A DNA stretch of 64,000 bases, taken from contig NC_009380.1 of assembly GCF_000016425.1 (NCBI RefSeq), positions 124,001 through 188,000 on the forward strand. The letters are read 5' to 3'. The notes under the pieces were generated by a model. It saw only the letters and a list, made by a program, of their open reading frames with translations. It did not search any database and had not been told where the DNA came from. A program made the translations under genes and the position numbers. The DNA is from Salinispora tropica CNB-440. GTDB taxonomy: Bacteria > Actinomycetota > Actinomycetes > Mycobacteriales > Micromonosporaceae. Each line of letters starts with the position of its first letter. Position 1 is the first letter of the stretch. This document shows, piece by piece, positions 9,071 to 20,963 of the stretch.

Positions 9071-9124
9071 CGACTGATCCCTCCGGATAGCGTGCAACCC
9101 GACGTCTACCGGAGGGATCAGTCG
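9071..9124. promoter_or_regulatory. 16-bp inverted repeat masking a ribosome-binding site
   Basis: Arms at 9071-9086 and 9109-9124 are perfect complements separated by 22 nt. The right arm contains the Shine-Dalgarno sequence GGAGGG and ends on the G of the GTG start of the next gene. In RNA the hairpin would hide the ribosome-binding site. It might also end transcription of the preceding gene or be a protein-binding palindrome. Confidence 0.6.
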
Positions 9125-9729
9125 TGTCGTACCCCGAACCGGCCCGCCGCCCCGCTGCGGTGACCGCGGCTGTCGTGCTGCTGGCGCTGATGGCGGTGGT
9201 CGCCGTCGCGTACGCCGTTGCCGGCCTGTTCGTTCTGTTCGGCACGGTCGATGCCTTCCGGTTGGCGGCGGCGGGAAGCGCGGCCTCGTCGGACGAGGTC
9301 GATGCGATGGTCCTGTTGGTCAGCGTCTGGACAGTGGCCGGCGTGGTGGCCAGCCTGCTCGCCGGGGTGCTGTTGGCCGCGCTTGCCGGGGTCGTACGCA
9401 CTGGCCGTTCCGGTGCGCGGGTAGCGACCTGGGTGGTCGCCGGGCTGGGGGTGCTCGCCGGCTGCTGTGGGCTCACCGTCCTGAGCGGGATGCGGGTCTT
9501 CCCCATGCGACTGGGCGACGAGGATCGCTCCACGGTCGAGCTCCTCGCCCAACTGTCCGAGGCCTACCCGGACTGGTGGATTCCGCTCGGCGCAGGTCTT
9601 TCGGTCGGGCAGGTGCTCGGTTACTTTGTGGTAGCGCTGTTGCTGGCCTTGCCGACAGCAGCCACCTGGTTCCGCCAGCCTCGGCCCTCCCTGCACGTGC
9701 CGTATCCGCCCCCGCATCCCCCGAGGTGA
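9124..9729 (+). CDS. Membrane protein, paralogue of upstream gene
   Basis: Function unknown. The 201-aa protein has four predicted transmembrane helices (starting about residues 14, 61, 97 and 157) and a Pro-rich C-terminus (PYPPPHPPR). The third helix (TWVVAGLGVLAGCCGLTVL) parallels the TWVVGGIALCC segment of the preceding protein, supporting a duplication origin. The GTG start has GGAGGG 8 nt upstream, but both lie in the right arm of a 16-bp inverted repeat, suggesting translational control. The next gene starts 7 bp after its stop, so it may be read with the SDR gene. Confidence 0.8.
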   Translation: MSYPEPARRPAAVTAAVVLLALMAVVAVAYAVAGLFVLFGTVDAFRLAAAGSAASSDEVDAMVLLVSVWTVAGVVASLLAGVLLAALAGVVRTGRSGARVATWVVAGLGVLAGCCGLTVLSGMRVFPMRLGDEDRSTVELLAQLSEAYPDWWIPLGAGLSVGQVLGYFVVALLLALPTAATWFRQPRPSLHVPYPPPHPPR

Positions 9730-9736
9730 GACGTTC

Positions 9737-10546
9737 GTGCCGAATGACCAGCCGACCACCGGGCGGCGTGCCTTGATCACCGGCGCTACGGCCGGCATCG
9801 GTGCGGAGTTCGCGCGCCAGCTCGCCGCGGAGGGCTGGCACCTGGTGTTGGTCGCCCGGGACGCCGCCCGGCTGGCGGAGACCGCCGCTGAGCTCACCTC
9901 CCAGCACAGCCGGGAGGTGGAGACGATCTCCGCCGATCTGTCCACCGACGATGGATGCGCGGAGGTGGAGCGCCGGCTCACCACGGGCTCTCCGGTTTCG
10001 TTGCTGGTGAACAATGCTGGGATCAGCCTCAACACGCCGTTCCTGCGGTCGTCGCCGGATGATGAGGCCCGTCTGCTCCGGCTCAACGTGCACGCGGTGA
10101 TGCGGCTGACCCTCGCCGCCGTCCAGTCGATGACCGAGCGACGCAGCGGGGCAGTGATAAATGTCTCTTCGGTCTCGGGGTTTGGGCCGGTCATGCCCGG
10201 TTCGACGTATCCGCCGAGCAAGGCGTGGGTGACCAGCTTCAGCGAGTCGGTCGGCCTCTCGGTGCGGGAGTTCGGTGTCCAGGTGATGGCACTCTGCCCG
10301 GGCTACACCCGTACCGAGTTCCACGACCGGGCCGGCATCGACCGGTCGAAGACGCCGGCGTGGATGTGGCTGCGGGCTGAGGATGTCGTCGCTGAAGCCT
10401 TGCGTGACCTGCGAAAAGGTAAGTTGGTCAGCGTTCCGGTGTGGAAATACAAGCTTCTCGTGGCGGCGATGCGGCACGCGCCCCGGCGGCTGGTGGAGGC
10501 CTTCTCCCAGGACACCCGTGGGCAGGTTAGCCGCGCGGAACGCTGA
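9737..10546 (+). CDS. Short-chain dehydrogenase/reductase (SDR)
   Basis: Classical NAD(P)-dependent oxidoreductase of 269 aa. It has the cofactor motif TGATAGIGAEFARQLA (from about residue 15), NNAGIS (about 92-97), the catalytic Ser in NVSSVSG and the Tyr-x3-Lys pair in STYPPSKAW, followed by PGYTRTEF. An Arg after the first strand (VARDAARL) suggests NADP preference. The substrate cannot be read from the sequence. The GTG start is 7 bp after the previous stop, with GAGGTGAG upstream. Confidence 0.9.
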   Translation: MPNDQPTTGRRALITGATAGIGAEFARQLAAEGWHLVLVARDAARLAETAAELTSQHSREVETISADLSTDDGCAEVERRLTTGSPVSLLVNNAGISLNTPFLRSSPDDEARLLRLNVHAVMRLTLAAVQSMTERRSGAVINVSSVSGFGPVMPGSTYPPSKAWVTSFSESVGLSVREFGVQVMALCPGYTRTEFHDRAGIDRSKTPAWMWLRAEDVVAEALRDLRKGKLVSVPVWKYKLLVAAMRHAPRRLVEAFSQDTRGQVSRAER

Positions 10547-10690
10547 TCGGGCGGAGTCGCGGTCGGCGGCGCTGACGACCGTTCCCGTTTCGGAGCGTGG
10601 CGATACATCGCCCGCTGTTCGATCGCCCGCAGGGTTGACGTAGGCCGCCCCGACACACAGCTCCCAGCATCGAGCAGTACCCTCTTCGCC

Positions 10691-11230
10691 ATGGGGGACC
10701 ACGACGACCTGCGTAAATTCATCACCGACCTGGCAGTGGTCCATGGTCGGGTGGTGCTGTCCTCGGGGCGCGCGGCGGACTGGTATGTGGACCTGCGGCG
10801 CGTAACGCTGCATCACGAGGCCGCCCCGTTGGTGGGCCGGGTGCTGCGGGAGCTGACTGCCGACTGGGCGTACGACGCGGTGGGTGGGCTCACCCTCGGC
10901 GCCGACCCGATCGCGCTGTCGATGTTGCACGCCACCACTGGTGCCGACCGTCCGTTGGACGCCTTCGTGGTTCGTAAGGCGGGTAAGGCGCACGGGCTAC
11001 AACGCCGGATCGAGGGGCCCGACGTGGCCGGGCGTCGGGTGCTCGCAGTGGAAGACACCTCCACCACGGGCCAGAGCGTGTTGACTGCTGTCGAGGCCCT
11101 ACGTGAGGCCGGGGCCGAGGTGATGGGGGTAGCGGTTATTGTTGATCGAGGTGCCGGCGCCGCGGTCCGAGCCGCCGGACTGCCGTACCGGGCTGCCTAT
11201 ACGTTGGCTGACCTCGGCCTTGTGGCGTAA
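10691..11230 (+). CDS. pyrE: Orotate phosphoribosyltransferase
   Basis: Converts orotate and PRPP to OMP in pyrimidine synthesis (cytoplasm). The 179-aa protein shows the substrate-binding region VVLSSGRAADWYVDLRR (about residues 20-36), the GGLTLGADPIA turn, the flexible catalytic loop Lys (FVVRKAGKAHGLQ) and the PRPP-binding signature VLAVEDTSTTGQSVL (about 118-132). Its length is typical. No other pyrimidine gene is nearby, which is common for actinobacterial pyrE. Confidence 0.94.
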   Translation: MGDHDDLRKFITDLAVVHGRVVLSSGRAADWYVDLRRVTLHHEAAPLVGRVLRELTADWAYDAVGGLTLGADPIALSMLHATTGADRPLDAFVVRKAGKAHGLQRRIEGPDVAGRRVLAVEDTSTTGQSVLTAVEALREAGAEVMGVAVIVDRGAGAAVRAAGLPYRAAYTLADLGLVA

Positions 11231-11245
11231 AAGTCTGCCGATTTG

Positions 11246-11269
11246 GACTCGCCGATATGCAGGCGAGTC
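11246..11269. promoter_or_regulatory. Inverted repeat before ArsR gene, possible operator
   Basis: 8-bp arms (GACTCGCC and GGCGAGTC) with an 8-bp spacer (GATATGCA), just upstream of the ArsR-family gene. Autoregulation through such a site is usual for ArsR proteins. It could also be a weak terminator for pyrE, although no U-tract follows. Confidence 0.4.
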
Positions 11270-11287
11270 AATGCTGCTGGTGGAAGG

Positions 11288-11665
11288 ATGGAATACGTGG
11301 GAACTGCGTTGGCGGAAATGACAATGCCTCAGATCTCGCCGCTTGCTGGCGAGCCGATCGAACGAGCAGACGCGGAGCGGCTGGCCGGGGTCCTCAAGGC
11401 CCTTGCCGACCCTGCCCGACTGCGGTTGCTGAGCCTGATCCAGTCGGCTCCGGAGGGCGAAGCGTGCGTGTGTGATCTCACCGCGCCCCTTGGCCTCTCC
11501 CAGCCGACGGTCAGCCATCATCTGCGCATCCTCACCGAGGCTGGCCTGCTGGAGCGGGAGAAGCGTGGGGTCTGGGCGTACTACCGGCTGGTGCCGACCG
11601 CGATCGCGACCATCGCCGACCTTCTGACGCCGCCGCGTAAGCGCGCCAGCAAGAAGGCGCGCTGA
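11288..11665 (+). CDS. ArsR-family metal(loid)-type repressor
   Basis: Winged-helix transcription regulator of 125 aa. It contains LADPARLRLLSLIQ, the metalloid-binding type motif EACVCDLTAPLG (Cys-Val-Cys-Asp, as in As(III)-sensing ArsR proteins) and the recognition helix LSQPTVSHHLRILTEAGL, then a Lys/Arg-rich C-terminus. A GTG at 11297 with better spacing from AAGGA is an alternative start. No arsenic transporter or reductase is next to it, so its target may be elsewhere. An inverted repeat upstream could be its operator. Confidence 0.9.
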   Translation: MEYVGTALAEMTMPQISPLAGEPIERADAERLAGVLKALADPARLRLLSLIQSAPEGEACVCDLTAPLGLSQPTVSHHLRILTEAGLLEREKRGVWAYYRLVPTAIATIADLLTPPRKRASKKAR

Positions 11666-11676
11666 CCGTACCGTTC

Positions 11677-11760
11677 GTCCGATGCCCTCCAACCGGGGAG
11701 GCGTCGGACGGCCGGTTTCGCGGGTTGCGGCCGTCCCTCCGATGCCTCGTCGTCGGAGGG
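11677..11760. terminator. Two hairpins after the ArsR gene
   Basis: Two imperfect to perfect hairpins follow the ArsR stop: 11677-11709 (10-bp stem with one G:U plus a G/C extension) and 11735-11760 (arms CCCTCCGA and TCGGAGGG). Both are G:C-rich and without U-tracts. They fit a terminator region between convergent genes. Confidence 0.5.
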
Positions 11761-11793
11761 CGGCTCGACTTTGGGCGTGGAGACCTCGGTGCT

Positions 11794-11825
11794 CTGGGGC
11801 GCGGCCACTCGGTGCCGCGCCCCAG
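11794..11825. terminator. Hairpin terminator of the DedA gene
   Basis: Perfect 12-bp arms (11794-11805 and 11814-11825) with an 8-nt loop, 5 bp from the stop of the minus-strand DedA gene. It is a probable intrinsic terminator for that gene. Confidence 0.65.
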
Positions 11826-11830
11826 CCGGG

Positions 11831-12544
11831 TCAGTACTTGCCGTAGTGCTCCCGGGTTTCCCGGATCGCCTCCTCGGCGGCGGCCCGCTCCGCCGCGGTG
11901 GTGCCGCGCCTCGCCGCCAGACGGGCTCGCAGCAACTCGACCACGATCGGGACCACCGAGAGCCCCACGATCGCGATCAGGATCAGCTCGATGTTCGCCT
12001 TCACGAACGGGATCTGGCCGAGGAAGTAGCCGAGCACCGTCACGCCGGTGCCCCAGAGGATCGCGCCGATCACGTTGTAGATGACGAACGTGCGGTAGTT
12101 CATCCGGCTGACCCCGGCCACGATCGGGGTGAACGTCCGGACGATCGGTACGAAGCGGGCCAGCACGACCGAGCGGGCTCCGTACTTCTCGAAGAAGTCG
12201 TGTGACTTCAGCAGATTCTCCTGCTTGAACAGCTTCGAGTTGGGTCGCCGGAACAGCGCCGGCCCGACCTTGCGCCCGAAGGCGTACCCGACCTGGTCAC
12301 CGGCGATGGCCGACAGCGTGATGAGCAGACAGACCAGCCAGAGCGGCCAGGTGATGTACTTCCCGTCGGCGGTGAGCAGGCCGGCGGTGAACAGCAGCGA
12401 GTCACCGGGCAGGAAGAAGCCGATCAGTAGCCCAGACTCGGCAAAGACGATCACCAGGATGCCGAGCAGGCCGAAGGTCGAGATCAGCACCTCGGGATCG
12501 AGCCAGTCCGGCCCGAGAGCCAGGGTAGTGGTGGGCGTCGACAC
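11831..12544 (-). CDS. DedA/SNARE-associated family membrane protein
   Basis: Inner-membrane protein of the DedA (VTT domain) family, whose members support membrane homeostasis and act as lipid flippases (for example for undecaprenyl phosphate). The 237-aa protein has the typical re-entrant loop and helices: FAESGLLIGFFLPGDSLLF (Glu and the PGDS motif), GDQVGYAFGRKVG, ARFVPIVRTFTPIVAGVSRM and GAILWGTGV. The C-terminal 30 residues form a charged cytoplasmic helix. It stands alone on its strand with a hairpin terminator after it. Confidence 0.9.
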   Translation of the reverse strand: MSTPTTTLALGPDWLDPEVLISTFGLLGILVIVFAESGLLIGFFLPGDSLLFTAGLLTADGKYITWPLWLVCLLITLSAIAGDQVGYAFGRKVGPALFRRPNSKLFKQENLLKSHDFFEKYGARSVVLARFVPIVRTFTPIVAGVSRMNYRTFVIYNVIGAILWGTGVTVLGYFLGQIPFVKANIELILIAIVGLSVVPIVVELLRARLAARRGTTAAERAAAEEAIRETREHYGKY

Positions 12545-12741
12545 GCGGTGACCTCCGTGGGCTGCCGGGCGGTGGACGTCGCCAGCGGCGACGGGAATGT
12601 CCGTAGTCTAGGTGGCAGCCCGGTCCGCCCGGTGCGTGACGTCACAGCTGCACCCCGCCGTCGGCGGCTTAACCTGCCGGAGAGCCAGCAGCCGTGGCCT
12701 GACCAGCGCGGACTCGCCGACCGGAATCTCGCTCTTAGGCA

Positions 12742-12779
12742 CGCTGCCCCGTCAACCGGGCAGGGTTGACGGGGCAGCG
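12742..12779. terminator. 16-bp hairpin terminator of surface-protein gene
   Basis: Arms at 12742-12757 and 12764-12779 are perfectly complementary with a 6-nt loop, 16 bp beyond the stop codon of the minus-strand surface-protein gene at 12796. It is a strong intrinsic-terminator candidate. Confidence 0.7.
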
Positions 12780-12795
12780 CGGTGCCGCTGGCTGA

Positions 12796-14352
12796 TCAGG
12801 CGACGAAATTGTTCCGTCGGCGGCGGGTCACCAGGAAGCCGGCCGCACCAGTGGCGAGCAGCAGGCCGCCGAGGCCAGCTACCAACGTTGTCGAGCTACC
12901 GGTGATCGGCAGGCTCGGGTCTTCGCCGTTGCCGCCGCCACCGCCGCCACCGGTCGCGTTGACCAGGATCGCGGCTTCGTCGTTGGCCGGCTCGATATCA
13001 TCGTAGAAGCCGCCCTCGCAGCGGCAGGGCACGTTGACCTTCACCGCGCCGGCAGCGTCCGCGATGACCTCGTCGATCCGGAGGGTGAAGTCGAACGTCT
13101 GCTGCTCGCCGACCTTGCTGAAGGAGGAGACGTAGCAGCGGTAATTCGCTGCCCCCGCTTCACCCCGGTCACCAAACTCGTCACCGAGCAAGGGCGAGCA
13201 GAGATCGGGCACCTTGACCGCCGTGGTGCCCTCCGGGACGTCGACGTTGAGGTAGGTCACGGACGAGCCGGGCCGAGTATAGTCAAGGGTGGCCGGACCG
13301 TTGTTGCGGAAGCCGATTCTCGCCTGGACCTCGGCGGCTTTCTCCCCGGAGACCTCGGTGCCGATCGCCTCCAGGTCGGTGCCGTTGCTACCGGTGGCAG
13401 AAATATCCAGGTAGGACCAGTTGTTCGACGGGTCGGGATCGGCCTGCGCCCCGCGAGCCGACTGGATGCGGTTCTGCTCGGTCAGCGTGAGCTTCCCACC
13501 GGTGCCGGGCTCTCCCAGGGAGATACCCATGCGGTGCAGACGTGCCTCGTAGGCCTCGAACTCGGCCGGCGTTTGCCAGTAGACATTGCCGTGTACGAAG
13601 CTCGGCGCGTAGGTATCCGACCCGAGCGTGTGGGTGAGGGGGGCGCTGTAGCTGGCCCCCGGCGTCAGCTTCTCATCGAAGCGGCAGAAGACCAGGTGGT
13701 CGCCGTCGTAGTTGCAGTTGCTGTAGCGCTGGTCAGCCCGGATCCCGTAGTCGTGGTCAAAGAACGCGACCGCCCCGTCGGCAGTGACCTCGCCAGCGTT
13801 GCTGACCGTCAGCGGTTCCGTGAACGTCTCGCCGGGTGCGACGGAGAACTCGTGCTCTGCTCCGGCGACGAGATCGACTCCGGCGCCGATACGTACCGTC
13901 GCGTCGTGGGTGACAGGTGAGAAGCCCTGGGCGCTGATGCTGACCTTCAGCACCCCCTCATCGCCGTTCGCGGCGGCGGCGGTGGGCACGAGAAGCACCC
14001 TGTAGGCGCCTCGGCTGTCCTCAATGGTGTCGGGGAAGGGGTTGACGCAGCGCAACACATGTGGTTCCGGGGTGGTGCAGTCGTTGCCCAGGCTCTCCGA
14101 GGAGACATCGACCTTGCCGGCGAGGTCGCTGAAGTCGTACTGGGCGGTCAGGTCGTGCAGGGTGACCGGCGCCGAGGCGGAGATGATCGACGCCCTGTCC
14201 TTGCCGGCGGAGCCGGCGGCGAGGGTGACGTTGTCGAAGTAGACGTCGAGCGTTATGTCGGTCTCGGCCGCCGAGGCGGGAGTGGCAGTGGCGACGAGCG
14301 CGCCGGCGAGGCCGATCCCGGCGAGCCAGCGCCGGGTGGGGTGTTTGAGCAT
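12796..14352 (-). CDS. Secreted LPXTG-type surface protein
   Basis: 518-aa exported protein of unknown role. The N-terminus is a signal peptide (RRWLAGIGLAGALVATATP, cleavage after ASA, about residue 28). The middle is beta-rich, with repeated Ig-like or DUF11-like segments (TVSNAGEV, IGFRNNGPATL) and three Cys-rich spots that may form disulphides. The C-terminus is a sorting signal: a Gly-rich spacer, LPITG, a hydrophobic helix and RRRRNNFVA. It would be anchored to peptidoglycan by a sortase; no sortase gene is in the window. Confidence 0.85.
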   Translation of the reverse strand: MLKHPTRRWLAGIGLAGALVATATPASAAETDITLDVYFDNVTLAAGSAGKDRASIISASAPVTLHDLTAQYDFSDLAGKVDVSSESLGNDCTTPEPHVLRCVNPFPDTIEDSRGAYRVLLVPTAAAANGDEGVLKVSISAQGFSPVTHDATVRIGAGVDLVAGAEHEFSVAPGETFTEPLTVSNAGEVTADGAVAFFDHDYGIRADQRYSNCNYDGDHLVFCRFDEKLTPGASYSAPLTHTLGSDTYAPSFVHGNVYWQTPAEFEAYEARLHRMGISLGEPGTGGKLTLTEQNRIQSARGAQADPDPSNNWSYLDISATGSNGTDLEAIGTEVSGEKAAEVQARIGFRNNGPATLDYTRPGSSVTYLNVDVPEGTTAVKVPDLCSPLLGDEFGDRGEAGAANYRCYVSSFSKVGEQQTFDFTLRIDEVIADAAGAVKVNVPCRCEGGFYDDIEPANDEAAILVNATGGGGGGGNGEDPSLPITGSSTTLVAGLGGLLLATGAAGFLVTRRRRNNFVA

Positions 14353-14536
14353 GAGATTCCTTCGGCTGGGGGTTCACACCAAAGTCGGTTTGTGGATCAT
14401 AATTGACCCCTCGAGGCATGGCTGCCCCGAGCAAATCCTGCTGGCCGACACCACCCGAAGATCTGAGGCAAATTCACCGTTTCAGTCAGTTGTGCCTGGC
14501 TGCGATTCTGGGCGTATCGCCCCGTCGGTCGCACAC

Positions 14537-14749
14537 TCAGCGGTAGTCGTCCTCGTCGTTGCCGACGACGCGGGCCTGCTCCGCCGCGTCCCAGCCGTTG
14601 ACCTCCAGACCGCGGTGCGGCTCGGCCTCCACCTCGCCCGGATCCGCCGCCGTGGCCTGCTCGACCGCGTCCGCCGGCTCGGCCTCCGGGTCCCGCTCGT
14701 CCGGCATGAGGTGCTCGCCCGGGGCGAAGTCCTCGTCCGGTAGGCCCAT
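14537..14749 (-). CDS. Small acidic hypothetical protein, 70 aa
   Basis: Function unknown. The ATG at 14749 is preceded by CCAGGGAGGGACC, a strong ribosome-binding site, which is why this start was chosen over longer frames. The protein is highly acidic (clusters such as PDEDFAPGEHLMPDERDPEAEP), with no hydrophobic core, and is probably disordered. It could be a small charged adaptor or stress protein. It diverges from fba; the shared upstream region carries a compound inverted repeat (14855-14896). Confidence 0.65.
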   Translation of the reverse strand: MGLPDEDFAPGEHLMPDERDPEAEPADAVEQATAADPGEVEAEPHRGLEVNGWDAAEQARVVGNDEDDYR

Positions 14750-15112
14750 GGTCCCTCCCTGGATCTCGTGCCGACAGCTACCCACACCGTACGGGCTGGT
14801 CACGCTCCGCGTCGGAGGCCGGCGTGGACCGTGCCGATCCCTTCGGAAACCGGAATGCCTCCCCGGCGTGGCACCCCGGTGCCACGATGGAGGCATGGCC
14901 TCCGCCGGGTGCGAACCGGGCTGTCCGGACCTTTCTGATCACTGTCGCTGTGCTGGGCCGAACCAGGGGTCGCAGGACCGGGCGTACCCGGGCCGGTGGT
15001 GCCGACCGTAATCACCTGCGGGATACTGCCGGCGGTGGACAGCGCGGTCCGGCGCACCCATGGACAACAGCGGCCGGCGACGGCCGAGAGCGTTAAGTAA
15101 GGAGCGTTCGAC
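14750..15112. other. Divergent intergenic region with compound palindrome
   Basis: 363 bp without a supported gene, between the 70-aa acidic gene and fba. It holds a nested inverted repeat: outer arms 14855-14862 and 14889-14896 (ATGCCTCC and GGAGGCAT) and inner arms 14868-14875 and 14878-14885 (GTGGCACC and GGTGCCAC). This suggests a regulator-binding site or stable RNA structure near two divergent promoters. An AAGGAG ribosome-binding site for fba is at about 15098-15103. Confidence 0.5.
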
Positions 15113-16135
15113 ATGCCTATCGCTTCCCCCGAGGCCTATGCGGAGATGCTGGACCGCGCCAAGGAAGGCCGGTTCGCCTATCCCGCGATCAACGTGACCT
15201 CTTCACAGACCCTCAACGCTGCGTTGAAGGGCTTCGCCGACGCGGAGAGTGACGGCATCATCCAGGTCTCCACCGGTGGTGCCGAGTACCTGTCCGGCCC
15301 CTCCGTGAAGGACATGGTCACCGGGGCGGTGGCCTTCGCCGCGTACGCGCACGAGGTCGCCAAGAAGTACCCGGTCAACATCGCGCTACACACCGACCAC
15401 TGTCCGAAGGACAAGCTGGACAAGTTCGTCCGGCCGTTGATGACCATCTCGCAGGAGCGGGTGCGGGCCGGCCAGGAGCCGCTCTTCCAGTCGCACATGT
15501 GGGACGGCTCGGCGGTGCCGGTAGCGGAGAACCTCACGATCGCCGAGGAGCTTCTCGCTCAGGCCGCCAAGGGCAAGATCGTCCTCGAGATCGAGGTCGG
15601 GGTGGTCGGTGGTGAGGAGGACGGCGTCGAGAACGCCATCAACGAGAAGCTCTACACCACCGTTGACGACGGCCTGGCCATGGTGGAGGCGCTTGGTCTG
15701 GGGGAGAAGGGTCGCTACATGGCGGCGCTGACCTTCGGCAACGTGCACGGCGTCTACAAGCCGGGCAACGTCAAGCTTCGTCCCGAGGTGCTCAACCAGA
15801 TTCAGGCGGCGGTCGGGGCCAAGTACGGCAAGGACAAGCCGCTGAGCCTGGTCTTCCACGGCGGCTCCGGTTCGCTGCTGTCGGAGATCCGCGAGTCACT
15901 GGACTACGGGGTCGTGAAGATGAACATCGACACCGACACCCAGTACTGCTTCACGCGTCCCGTCGCGGACCACATGTTCAGCAACTACGACGGGGTGCTG
16001 AAGGTCGACGGCGAGGTCGGCAACAAGAAGAAGTACGACCCCCGGGTCTGGGGCAAGGCCGCCGAGGCCGGGATGGCCGCCCGCATCGTCGAGGCCTGCG
16101 AGGACCTGCGTTCCACCGGCACCAGGATGAAGTGA
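15113..16135 (+). CDS. fba: Class II fructose-bisphosphate aldolase
   Basis: Zn-dependent enzyme of glycolysis and gluconeogenesis that splits fructose 1,6-bisphosphate into DHAP and glyceraldehyde 3-phosphate. The 340-aa protein has the class II signatures: NIALHTDHCPKD (catalytic Asp and Zn-binding His), LEIEVGVVGGEEDG (Zn-binding Glu), FGNVHGVYKPGNVKL (His), SLVFHGGSGS (His and phosphate loop) and KMNIDTDTQY. Start ATG at 15113 follows AAGGAG. It is transcribed alone, ended by a 16-bp hairpin. Confidence 0.97.
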   Translation: MPIASPEAYAEMLDRAKEGRFAYPAINVTSSQTLNAALKGFADAESDGIIQVSTGGAEYLSGPSVKDMVTGAVAFAAYAHEVAKKYPVNIALHTDHCPKDKLDKFVRPLMTISQERVRAGQEPLFQSHMWDGSAVPVAENLTIAEELLAQAAKGKIVLEIEVGVVGGEEDGVENAINEKLYTTVDDGLAMVEALGLGEKGRYMAALTFGNVHGVYKPGNVKLRPEVLNQIQAAVGAKYGKDKPLSLVFHGGSGSLLSEIRESLDYGVVKMNIDTDTQYCFTRPVADHMFSNYDGVLKVDGEVGNKKKYDPRVWGKAAEAGMAARIVEACEDLRSTGTRMK

Positions 16136-16150
16136 CCTGACCGCCGTGGT

Positions 16151-16185
16151 CGACGGCCGGCTCCCGCACCGGGAGCCGGCCGTCG
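16151..16185. terminator. Hairpin terminator of fba
   Basis: Perfect 16-bp arms (16151-16166 and 16170-16185) with a 3-nt loop, 15 bp after the fba stop codon. Confidence 0.7.
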
Positions 16186-16312
16186 CTCGTGGCGGGACCC
16201 ACGGCAAACCTCGCATCATGTGAACGGCGACGGGGGTTGTTCGGGCGGCGTGGTGCGACCGGGTCGGTCGACCCGCTCGCGGATCGCCGAGGGAAGCGGG
16301 TTGAATGGGGCG

Positions 16313-16741
16313 ATGCAGAACCTGTTGCCGGAGCCACCGGCCACCCTCCTGCCCGCGTACGATGAGGCCGACAGCGCCATCGCCGCCGCTGAGGAGAGCG
16401 GCGCTGACGAGGACTTCGCCGCGGTGGCCGCACGTTTCCCCACGTTCAGCGCGGCCTGGGCCGCGCTCGCAGTCCGCGCGTTCGCAGCGGACCAGGTGGT
16501 CCAGGCGTACGCGTACGCCCGCACCGGTTACCACCGGGGCCTGGATCAGCTACGCCGAAGCGGTTGGAAGGGTCACGGCCCGGTGCCGTGGTCGCATGAA
16601 CCGAACCAGGGCTTCCTGCGGTGCCTCTGGGTGCTGTCCCGGGCGGCTGACGCCATCGGCGAGGCCGATGAGGCGGCCCGTTGTGCGCAGTTCCTCCGCG
16701 ACTGCGACCCGGCCGCGGCGGACGCGCTGGCGAGCGACTGA
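16313..16741 (+). CDS. DUF3151 family protein
   Basis: Small cytoplasmic helical protein (142 aa) of the actinobacterial DUF3151 family, function unknown. The ATG at 16313 gives the family's N-terminus (MQNLLPEPPATLLP). Family-like segments include HRGLDQLRRSGWKGHGPVPW, then HEPNQGFLRCLWVLSRAA. It is often found next to fba, as here (about 175 bp downstream of the fba stop, after its terminator). Confidence 0.9.
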   Translation: MQNLLPEPPATLLPAYDEADSAIAAAEESGADEDFAAVAARFPTFSAAWAALAVRAFAADQVVQAYAYARTGYHRGLDQLRRSGWKGHGPVPWSHEPNQGFLRCLWVLSRAADAIGEADEAARCAQFLRDCDPAAADALASD

Positions 16742-16809
16742 CCTGTCCTCGGACGACCGACGCCGGACTGGGCAGCGGCCAGTCCGGCGTACCGGTTCGT
16801 CTCGGCGGC

Positions 16810-20897
<4,088 letters not shown>

Positions 20898-20963
20898 GCG
20901 TGCCGCCGTCGTCCCCACCCCGGGAGCGACCGGGGCGGGGGTGGAGGCCGTAGGATCGTCCCT

